From: Owenia fusiformis
Taxonomy: Eukaryota > Annelida > Polychaeta > Sabellida > Oweniidae
DNA length: 64,000 nt
Direction: 5' to 3'
Assembly (NCBI GenBank): GCA_903813345.2
Contig: CAIIXF020000009.1
Span: 8,862,030-8,926,029, forward strand
The notes under the pieces were generated by a model that made no database searches, was not told the origin of the DNA, and saw only the letters and a program-made list of their open reading frames with translations. Each line of letters begins with the position of its first letter. Position 1 is the first letter of the stretch. Positions 1 to 12,300 of the stretch are shown here, one piece after another. The position numbers and the translations under genes are program-made.

Positions 1-84
1 ACAATTGTTCAAAGAAGCAATTACTTATTCTGGATAATAACCATGTAATAATGTTGGTAGATAATATCATCATCATGTTAATAC

Positions 85-300
85 CTGCTTTAATTGTGAA
101 GTTTGAATATTTATCTCGTGGTGTTTTTGCGGTCAGATATGGTTTTATATTTGTCACACCATCTGTTATCATTATAATCAGGTCTAAGGCATCATGCCTG
201 TTTTCCCCCTTGTTCAGATATCTTATAGATTCTTGAGCTACTTTTAATGCTTTGTGACTGTAGGTTCCCTTTGCGGTGCTAGTAGGAATGTCCTCCAGTG
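85..300 (-). CDS. Copy A exon 6: threonine and TDG of vWA domain 2
   Basis: The exon is 216 bases, acceptor TTTATAG, donor GTATTA. It encodes GTYSHKAL and LIIMITDGVTN and is open throughout. It is the last exon of copy A inside the window. Confidence 0.85.
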
Positions 301-3300
301 CTATAAAAGTAAAATTCATAGTTATAACTGTTCAACACACACACACATATAAGTCAATGTAGAGAAAAAATCAACCACGTTACCTTTTACTATGCCCTCA
401 ATATCTCTTTTTACGTCATTCCCTCGCAGATTTAATTCAGGAATAACTTTATAGTTGTATGACAGTGCGCCTATCCAGGTGTCTTTAGACTTTGCCATAA
501 TCTTTCTGCTCAATTGTACCAAGAATTCTTTCACTTTTTCAATGTTATCTGCGCTGATGGACAATGAACGATCAATGACGTAGATAAGGTCCAATGTAGG
601 AACACGACACACTGTAGGAATAACATTACATAATTATGAAGCATCCAATTGGTTAAAGAGTCTCTATATGTAGCCAAATTGAAGAGTCACTCTAATCTGA
701 GGAACATATACATATAAAAATGTTTGAGACAAAACATCTGGGGAACATTGGGCAAATGATAGTTTGCATTACCTTAAGTTATAACTCAATTGTACCTTCC
801 ATTAGTTGAAAGTATGAAATAAGTTAAATGTGAAAGCGCAGTGTTACCCCGATTAAACAACCAACTTCTTTTGCTCAAAACCAAGTCAATAATGAGTCAG
901 TTGGAAGGAAGGCATTTGTGGAAAGGTGGAAGATAATTATTGGAAGCCATAGCGAGTATGTACAATGGAACTTCGAAAGATGTTAACATAGATGGAAAGT
1001 TAACTGATTGATTATACTCATTATCTGGTGTACGGTAAGGAGGCAATCTGCAACAAGGCCTATTCAACATCCTACTATTTATAAATGACTTAGTTCTGGG
1101 GGTTTGGGCTAAATGGTCCAATGTAGGAACACATATGACACACACTCAGATATTTTACATCTTGGAACGGGATTTATCAATATGAAGAATGAACAAATGA
1201 CCCTGATGGGTTTTCCTTTAAATGAAAAAAAAATTGCCAAATGTATAAAATTCTTAAACACTAACGTGTAACCAATACTGTATTGTAAAATGTACGTTTT
1301 CCATGTACCTTTACTGTAATTGTTTTTTTGCAATTGCTTTAACATTATTTTTTCTCCAAAATAAAAGAATCAAATAAAAATAAATAAATAAAACTGAAAT
1401 GCATGCCAAGTGTAACATTGTTATGACGTTCACTGATAGCTCAATTGATAAGTACTATCCTCCCACTAGTAATAGCGACTGGTTGATAAAGAAAAAGAAA
1501 AACGCCAATTCCAAAAAGACTTACTATGTTGTTACCATGTGAACAATCACAATATATGCATATGTATGATAATATTGAATCATTTAAAAGATGTTTTTGA
1601 AATAAGAAAGAAACATATGTATAATATGGATCATTAAATAGTTCACGTGTCTCAAAAGCCAAATTCAGGCTCGCTATTTTGTACACTTAGGTGACACTTA
1701 AAATTAATGTAATAAAAAAAAGAAATATTATCGGCGAAATTTCGACTATTTTATCATAAATTAAGATGATTAAAGAGTTGTTAAAGAGACTTCTCCGTGG
1801 CATTTTTTCTTTATTCCTTTTTGTTTTGAATTTTTTCCATAACACTAACTAACTACTCAATATCCAACTTTTCACCACATAGAATTTTAAAATATTAAGT
1901 TTGAAAATTCCTTTTTTTATAATGGAGCTCAATGGGAAAAACGACATAATTTGAATTATCTTCTAACGTAGCGGTGCGATTTTCTTGAAATTGACAGATA
2001 TAATAAATATTGGTAAGACAAAATGTTTGAAGAAAAATGAAGAAAATTCACCGTCCTGGTTACGCAAAATATAGAAAAATGTGAAATAATCATAAAAACC
2101 TGTAAAAATAGATTGAAGGGGGTGATATTCATTTTTGATGTGCCATTCACTACTACAAGGTAACCATAGTTTTGGTAATGGTTTACTAATTTTAAAAACA
2201 CATCTTTCAGCATGTGTATCAAGCACAAGTAATACAATAAATGAGTTATCATTAATTGGAATGGTATTATTGTATTCCTTAGCAATGATGACAAAAAGGT
2301 AAAATCGATCATATTACATACTAGTTCTTACCATCAAATCGATCTATTATAATGCATATTAAACAAAATAGCAGTAGATCTTCAAATTCAAGAATTGAGC
2401 TAAATTGTAAGATAGTGAAAAGTTGCTTATCCCTTATAACTGAATAATCCCCTTCTCCGAATCATACTGAATTATAATATTTCGGTATGCTTATTTTAGC
2501 TGCCGTAGTTTAGGTCACTTGATGAGATATTCAGTAACATGCTGTCACTAGAGACAAAATTTCTATATATTTTCTTCTTTGGTAATACATACATAATATA
2601 TCTTTTATTGACCCTCTGATGTCATTGCAATGATAAATTAGTCAATACAAACTACAATATACAAAATTCATCATACAAAATACATCCATACTTGAAAATT
2701 AGCATTCAAAGCTTTTCAATGCAATCATGAATTTAGTAATCTGACCCTTAAAATGTAGTTGTAGTATCTAGCCATATTTTCATAGACCTGCTGGAATACC
2801 TATTTCAGTGTGCAAGTTTACCATTGTTTTCCCATTGATCATTTGAGTTCTCACGTCAATAACATATGGAAACAAGAACACAAATGTGTACAAAATGTCC
2901 CCACCTATGGGTGATCCCGTCAAATGGTTATCCAGAATGCCAAAAAATTAGTCAGTTCTAGATTTTCATACTAAGAACCACCCCTGAAAATTTGAAATTG
3001 ATCCCTTACACAGTTAACCAGAAAACATGTAAACAAGGCTTTACAAACAAGATTTTAGGACAGAAAATCCAAAATGGGTGCCTTGACATTTATCCAGAAT
3101 GCCAAAAACTATTCTCTTCTAGATTTTCATACTAAGAATCATCCCTGAAAATTTGAAATTGATCTACCAAACGGTTCACCTGGAAATGCGTAGACAAAAC
3201 TTAACAGACAAGATTTTAGGACAGAAAATCCAAAATTGCTGCCTTGACATTTACCCAGAATGCCCAAAAACTAATCAGATCTAGACTTTTATGCTAAGAA

Positions 3301-6300
3301 TCATCACTAAAAATTTGAAATTAATCTACCAAATGGTTCACCTAAAAACGCGTAGACAAGACTTTACAGACAAGATTTTAGGACAGAAAATCCAAAATGG
3401 CTGCCTTGACATTTACCCAGAATGCCAAAAAAACGAATCAGATCTAGATTTTCATACTAAGAATCATCCCTGAAAATTTTAAATTGATCGACCAAACGGT
3501 TCACCTAAAAATGCGTAGTAGATAAGACTTTAAGGGCAAGATTTTAAGATGGAAAATCCAAAATGGCTGCCTTGACATTTATCTAAAATGCCAAAAAACT
3601 AATCAGATCTAGATTTTCATACTAAGAATCATCCCTGAAAATTTGAAATTGATCTACCAAACAGTTCATCTGGAAATGCGTAGACAAGACTTTACAGACA
3701 AGATTTTAGGACGGAAAATCCAAAATGGCTGCCTTGACATTTAACCAGAATGCCCAAAAACTAATCAGGTCTAGATTTTCATACTAAGAATCATCCCTGA
3801 AAATTTGAAATTGATCTACCAAACGGTTCACCTGAAAATGCGAAGACAAGACTTTACAGACAAGATTTTAGAACGGAAAATCCAAAATGGCAGACAATAA
3901 AAAAAGTGATTATGAGTTACAAAATTATCACATATAACTACTGCTAACAATAACATAGGCTTTTACAACAAAGTACACCTGAAATTATTTATAAAGCTAC
4001 AAAAAAGTTAAAGTATGAAAACTGAAAAACACCATTCAATATGATACAAAGTATTATCGCGCGCTAACTTTTCTTAAAACATTCAAAATGGCTGACATGA
4101 CTGAGCTAACAGGTCCAAAACCTAATCAGATCTAGAATGAAGTGAGCTGAACAAGATGTTAAAGTTTCAAAAGCAACTGTGAAGCCATTTTTCTTAAAGT
4201 TTGCAGACAAAGATTTTAGCATTTGACTTCAAAATGGCCGACAGGAAGTAGGTATCGAGTTAAATTTTTTTCATCCACATCAAGATGCACTCATAAGTTA
4301 TCCCTGAAAATTTGAAGGTGATATCTGTAGCGGTTTTGGAGAAAAGTGCCGGACATACGGATGGACGGACGGACAGACGGACATACGGACAGACGGACGG
4401 ACAGACGGACAGACAGACGCGCCTAGGCCGACAATATGGCCCCACACTATGTGGTGGGGACATAATAAAAATGATAAAATGTCAAAAAGAGTAAAAAATC
4501 AAAAATAAAACAAGGTTTGTTCAGGAAGGGAACAGGTGAAATCCCTTGCATATATGAATTTATTAATTATAAGAAACATATTCATGTTTCTACAATTTAG
4601 GGTAACCCTGTGTATTATTCTACTGGGCATGGTTATACCAGTGCAAAAAAATACAAAAATATTATTTACTTATTATCGTTATTCAATGTGACAATGTCAG
4701 TTTTATCTTCAAATTTGTCTGTAATAGTTTGCCTCTAAGGTTTGGCAAGCCGTCTATTACGTTGATAGTATAAGATGTTGATTTTGCAAAGCTCTTATGG
4801 GCTATTTCTACAATATGTACAGTAACATATATGTAAGGGTGCCAGTATGTAGTCCAGTATATAGTAAACAAAGGAGTATTTTGGTCAACTCAATACATCT
4901 GATAAACACTACATGAAGTGTTTTCTATGCAATGATTATATACAGGCACTTATTCATTGTTACTGCGAATTTCAAAAGCCTCCAAATTGTGTGGAATAGA
5001 GCATGCAATGTTTTACAGTTTCATGCAGGTTTTAGTACAATCTGACCAATTGTATTTTCAGACTTATTCATTTCATGATTATGTAAAACCGACCTACTTT
5101 TCTGTTTAACAACTCTTTAAATCTGCCTCTTGAGGTACTCAAGTTTGATTTCAAGTGATCTGATTATTATACACTATGTGAATTGTACATGGGAGATGTA
5201 ATGAATTATCTTTAAGGATATCGTAGCGATTGGCAAAATAGCTCATAGTAAATATCTAAGCACAAGGGCCAAAGGGAAGAGACTAAAAATCCTAAAGAAA
5301 CCCAGCAAGAAAGGCAAAATCTAAGTTTAAACCTGTCATTAGAAAAACAGACCTTATATACATGTATTCCAAAACAATGATCTAATACACCTTCCCCCAA
5401 AACAAAAGTCAATATCACAATCCAAGACCATAACACCAAGGGACATAAAAAAAGACATGTCCTAACTATACTGAGGCAAAATAACTCGGGCAAATCTTTT
5501 TTTTAATATTTCTATCTTTAACTTATATTCTGCATTACTTAGTTACGTTCTCCTGTATTTAGTTCTCCCTTGTTTACAATAACCACCTAAAATATGAATG
5601 ATTTCATGGCTATGATACAAGGTCTGCTCAGTATATTATTTGTTGATCTTCCATGATTCAACCGACAAGATACGTAACTATGTGACCAGCTTCAAAATGA
5701 TTCAATGCAACCAAACTTCTCATATCATAAAACGATTACCTTCAACAGGCTCATCTTCGTTTTTACATTTTCTCAGTGCATTAACAAAATTTAGTTTGTA
5801 ATCTTGGCTGAAGTCCATGCGAAGTGCCGTATTGTAGAGGGAATATTCATCATCACCCCTCCTATCATCATCATCTCCCCATTTGATAGAGTGGTAAAAT
5901 TCAAATGTACCGAATTTCACACCCTTCTTTTGTAAGTTTCCGATTGCGTTCTCTGTCTTTTTAAAAGTTGCATCAATATTGGATTTCATATCAAATGAAA
6001 TACCATCACTCATAACAACCACAAGTTTGCCCCTGTAAGTAAAATTAGAACACGAAATCAAAATGGGGAAAAATAAAGTTTTGAAAGTAAAGACATCTAG
6101 ATCCAATTTCAAAAGCAATTCGATTGTAAAAAGGTTGTTTAAAAATGCTACATTCTGTTTTTCTCTTTAGAAGTGGAAAGAATGGATTCTTTGTGAATTT
6201 GAAGTAGTGAGAAATTTTGTGACACAAGACAAAAGCTCGACATATAACGTTCTTGTGTATCGAGCTTAAGAAGATGTAAAGACAAGTCATTATCAAATAT

Positions 6301-9300
6301 TGGATATACGTATACTGATTTCGTTTATATCCAAGGCCTTCTGAAATATATGTCATACTGTTTACATGTGGGTCAATAGAATACTAGTATGTTATATAAA
6401 AAACTGAATACTAATTAATAATTAAATAGCTTACCTTTTCCCATCAGCTGAAAAATATTTTTTTGAGTCAACAAGTGTAAGAGCATCTGCTGTTTTTGCT
6501 TTAAAATTGTTTGGACAATGATCACCTCTTGAAATTCCCTTCTCTAGAGAACTAAGGAACTTTGCTGGGATTTTGGGTGATATCACCTCCTCGGCCACCT
6601 ATAAACAAGCATTATTAAATATAAGTCCCCGATTAATATGTATGGGTCTTGATCTGGTCCAGATATAAAAAGTATCACTAATTTCACTTTGAAATTGCCC
6701 AACATTAAATTATTAAACTATTATATAATAACTCGAAATCGTCAAGTTTTCTTCAACATTTACCATGTTCTACACTGTTTTTTTTTTGCTTAGACCCCAG
6801 GAGGCGTCCATGAGCTGTTCGATGGGCTGACTTAAATATTAAATTCCAAACATTAGAACCAGATTTGAAAAGATATAGGAAGATAAAGTAAAAGCGTGCA
6901 ACAAATGTAACAGTATAACGTTCACAATTATAAGAGAAAGGGCAATATGTTAGCTTTTTTAGACTGTTGTTTAACTAGGTCTGACAAAGATATATTGTTC
7001 ATTGTGTTTCTTAAAATATTACATATGGATACTTAATGCATTGTCCAATCATCATTTGATGCATATGTAATGACCTTCGGTATCAAGTCGCTACTACAGT
7101 CTCAGCTGTAGTGGCTAGCCTTTATGGCTCAGGGGTAGAGCGTCTGACTCGAGAGCGGGAGGTTCTGGGTTCGATTCCCATACGGGGCATTGAATTTAGC
7201 ACATTCTCTTTCGAGTCTAGTATCTGGCTCGGTACACTACAGCTCCACGATGAGCGTGCCCAAGGGTCGTTACACATAGAAAGAGTATGTCTGTTACAAG
7301 AACAGAAAACGAGGAACTTGAACACAAAACATAGTGACGAGCTTAGCAAAAAGTGGGTACCCTAATAGACGGAGTCAATGATCAAGAAAACCCTAAACAA
7401 TCGAAGGAAGATACTTTAGATAAAGTAGGATTTATTAGTATGATTATTGAAACCCAGAATCTCGATGTCGGCTGATGTAAAGTTAGTATACTTTACGCCA
7501 AGGGGATAAGTGAGAGTTGGAGTTTTTAGCAAAATCTTGTACACGCTGTTTGCAAGAAATACATGTGCAGGCCTCCTAGACTTCCAACAACGCGAACATC
7601 AGTTCTGATACCGCGAACTACGTTCCTTGCACTCGAACCACGAATCTCATATCGCGAACGTGAAATCTTATGTCACGCACCACCATTTCCTTGTTTCCGA
7701 ACATATTTCTTATATCGCGCACAGAGATCCGTTACCGCGAACCACGCATCTGATCGAAAAAAAGTCCGTAATTTTGTTCGTAATATTACGCATAAGTAAA
7801 ATTCCAAGGAGGTGTTTTCATATGGAATTCGGAAGAAATATTTTCCCAGTTTTCATGCATGTGAATGAATATCCACTCATTGACGATAACAGTATTTTCA
7901 AGCTCTAGGAAACACAAAATATTGGGACTACCTTGCAATCACGCGCATTGACATTTTCAGTGAAAGGGCTGGGTAATAACAACAAAAACAAAAACCTGAC
8001 TTTTGAGAAACAACACGTATGGCCAAATTAGTGACAGCTTTTCCAATTTTGTCCATTAGAGCCGATGATTGCATCATAATAAAGAAATGAGTTACCCTAT
8101 GTACAATATTCCTGATCTTAAAAATACTTGATGTGCTATATCTGTAGCTCCAGCTACTGATAATTTGAAGATGCTACCATTTGCCATGAAAACTTAACTT
8201 AAATGTTGCCCCCCCCCCCCATTGCGGCTTGTGGGATTAACTGTTTACATACAGGAAAATAACAATCTATCATCCTGATAAAGATTTCAAAACATATCAA
8301 ATGACTGGTAAGGGCTAAGAATACTTTATCTGTCTAATCTTTGACCGTCTGAGATAAATGTGTGTTGACGAGTCATGTAGTAAATTAATCTTGGTTTTAA
8401 AACCGAAGCTTTCATTGTGGGCTGTTCTGCCCCACCCATGGGCCATTTTGCCCTACTCTCAACATTATTTACGAACACTCTGAAAAATCACAGAAAATGT
8501 GAAATATAATCCCTTCATAAGATGGAACATGAAAGTTCGCGATGATTGACAGATTAGAAAAACCTCTACACGGATCAAATTATTATGAGGGCCGTTTTGC
8601 CCCATGTTCCCCAAAAATTCCTTACTTCAGCAACCAGGACGATATCTGACCCAAGACATGTGGAGCGCTAAAATGTCGGACCCTTTTTTCTGGGCCCATC
8701 TCAGAGGGGCGGGCCAGTGCATCTACACAGAATACAGCCATAACTGATCACTACAATGTAGTTGTACTGTATAAAAGTAAACCTTGTAGTTTAAGGTCGC
8801 ATGATGCAGTGTGACCAGGATCACACTGACCATGGTCAGAAAGGTCAAGAGAATTTTTCAGAAAATGTGCCCAATATATTGTTGCTCTAAATGATACAAT
8901 CTTTAAAATTTTAGAAACTTGTCTGAAAAAATGGCGGTCAAAAAAAGGAAAAAATATCGCTTTCCAATTCAGTTTTTTCATTTTTTTCTTTTTTAACGAA
9001 TTCCCAAGATTGTATCACTGAGAGCAATATATTAGGCACATTTTCTGAAAAATGCACTTGAGATTCTGTTCAGTGACCTTTCCTAAGCTCCTACTTTTAT
9101 CTATTTTTCAGTCACAAATTTCAGAGGGCTGAAAAATTAATTTTATCATGTCTAGGGTCAATCTGACCATGGTCATTGTGATCATAGTCATGTAAATGGT
9201 ATGTGGAACTAGTTAAACTGACTGGAGGTCAAAGCAGAACTCTGATATCTTGGTTCAAAAATCGTTTGAGATCCAGCATGGTTTTGTCACTTCCTGTTTT

Positions 9301-12300
9301 GTCATTTCCTGTTAACTACCATGGCACCTGGTTCGGTTTTTTGATGTAGCAAGAGGGAAAAAAAAATATTCTACCTGGAAAAAATCATCTAAATTAGGAT
9401 AAAACATTGGAAATAACCTTACCTACAGTCTCTGTGGAGCAGAATTGTATGTATAAGATACTGAAATAATAACTGAGTGACAATTGGAGGAAAAATATAC
9501 AGTGTAAGTCTCCAAATTCGATAAAAAATGTGACTTCCGGTTTGATTATCGCCCATCCAAGAATTTAAAAATTCTATTGGATTATATACGAACATTACAT
9601 GATGACAAACCTAGAGGAACTGGTAAAAAACGTTGATCTATGGATCAAATTAGAAGCCAAAGGATTAGGCAGGATTACAGAGCTCGAACTTAGAGATGCA
9701 ATCACTAGCGGTGCTGAAGCTAATCTAGGTAATGAAACAATTCTAGAAAAAAACATTCTTGGAATACAGTTTTATCAGCATTCATATATTGTATATACAG
9801 ACAGTCCCAAATCTAAGGCCTTGTTGATATCAATGGGATATGTTCTCATTAAGAATAGGCAATATAGACTTAGTGACTATAAGCTTGAGAAAGACACTTT
9901 GGAGTACAAACATAGCAAGGATATCCGAATATCTATACACGGCATTCCATTGCATGTGTCCAATACTGAACTTGAGCAGTGGGTTGATTCATTCGCTCAA
10001 CGTGTGTCTGAAGTGCGTTTCCATAGAAAGAGTAAGGACCATAAGAACCAGGCAGGAAGTATTCTAACGGGTCACCGTTTCTGCTACGCAAAGAAGATCA
10101 TACAGCCACAGAAACGTTATTCTGAATACCCCATTGAAGACCCATTGATAGATGGGCGATTAATAAACATAGATATTGTTATATATCATGATTCCCAGCC
10201 CATCAATTGCCGCTTGTGCAAAGAAGATCATGCGGTAAGCGAGTGTCCAAAGAAAAGGGTGATTACGTGCTTCGGCTGTGGCCAGGAAGGCCACAGAAAA
10301 TCAGAGTGCCCAAGATCAAAAAGACGTGACAACAGATGTTGGAAATGTGGATTAGTTGGCCACGAACAGAGGACGTGCCCAGAGAATGAGGTCGCCAAAG
10401 GTGTAAGAGTGGTAGAGCAATTGATAAACAGAGCTCTAGGGCCAGATGAAACAACTCTAATGACGGATTCACCAGAAATCTTCAAGATAGCAGATGAATA
10501 TATCTCTTCTGCTCCAATACCAGCTGGTACCCTAAAGTCCCAAGAGGCTCCTGCTACTAAGAAGAGTGCTACCAAATCCCCGAGTGGTATCCCAATCCCA
10601 ACACTCAAAAGGAAGGAAAGAAGTCCCCTCATTGAGTCAAACTTTGACAAAAAACATAAACTAGGGTCCCCTATACAGCTATTAGATGATCTTCATATAT
10701 CCCCAGAGAACAAAAGGCAAAGTAAGCACAGCATGGTAAATGTGGCACCAGAGGACAAAGACTAATATGTTTTTGTTTTTTTTTTATAATTGAAATATGG
10801 TTAACATCTACTCTGGCAATGTACGCGGACTACGGAACAGATTAACCCGATTCACATTTTTCAAATTTTTGAATGAAATACATGTAGACATAGCATGTCT
10901 ACAGGAGACTTATGTGACTGAAAATGTGATTAATCAATGGAAAAAGGAATGGGGAGGAACTATTATATATAACCCAGGAACAGTGCATAGTAAGGGAGAG
11001 GTAATAATGATGAGAAAAGATTTTGAATTTTCAAATCTAAATATCATCCAGAAGCAAGATAGAATGATGCTAATTGAATTTGAGCATGACAGTGAAAAAT
11101 TTACATGCTGTAACATATATGCACCTAATAAACAAGGTGATAAAATCCAATTCTTTAAAAGAGTTCAACAGCAGCTTTTAAATATAAACATGAATGAAAC
11201 AAATTTTGTTTTTTGCGGTGATTTTAATTGCTGCATTGACTCCAAGGATAATTTAGCTGGTATGGCTCACCATAAATCTGAAACTGATTCTTTTAATGAG
11301 ATGATATATTCGACTGATGTAATCGATACCTGGAGGTTACATCATCCAGATCAAAATGATTTTACATGGAGGCACAAGTCTCAAAACATTGTCCGAAGAA
11401 TTGATTATGTATTTACAAATAATAAAGCCTTTGGAAATGTATTATCAATTGAGTTATTTGATATGCCAGGGTCAGATCATAGAGGAATTTTAATGAACTT
11501 TTCAACTGATGTAAATGAGAAAGGTCCATTTTATTGGAAATTTAATAACAGCCTTTTAACCAATATAGAATTTGTTAATCAAATGAATGATATTCTCATA
11601 CATGAAAAACAGAATCTCAATAATCTCAATCCCCAAGTTTTATGGGACTATTGTAAAACCAAAATAAAAGATTTTTCTATATGTTATGGTAAATTGTTAG
11701 CCAGTAAAAGACATAATGATTTGAAAATAGCCAAGCTAAATCTGAAAAAGTGTAGTGATTTATTGGCCAATGATCCAGAAAATGTTGATCTGAGAAAAAG
11801 GGTTAATAATCATAAACTTTGTTATGAAATAGCAGCCACATGTGAAGCCAAGGGTGCTCAATTGAGATCCAAGGTTGACTGGTGTGAAAAGGGGGAAAAA
11901 AACACAAAGTATTTTTTATCATTAGAAAAGGCCAGAGCAAATAATAAATGTATTAACTCCATAAAGCTGGCAAATGGTGAGGTAGTGAAAAAGCAAGAAC
12001 TAATTATAGATGAAATAAACAGATATTATAATGACTTGTATTCTAAAAAAGTAATTTTTAGACCTGTTCTATTAGATGATTTCTTACAAAATGTACATAT
12101 ACCTAAATTGACTGAAGAGCAGAGTCAACTTTGTGAGGGGGATATAAGTTATAATGAATGTTTAACAGCACTTAGGTCAATGAAGAATGATGCTAGTCCT
12201 GGACTAGATGGAATCTCTGCTGCATTTTACAAGGTATTTTTCATGAAAATTGGCACAGTTTTAGTACATGCATTGAATACAGCTTTTGTTAAAGGTGAAA

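Noticed and set aside
4260-4494. Short cysteine/serine-rich frames across 4260-4494
   Set aside because: They are translations of the GGAC/AGAC microsatellite.
7118-7188. Functional tRNA gene
   Set aside because: The anticodon stem does not pair and the acceptor stem is poor; it lies inside a mobile element.
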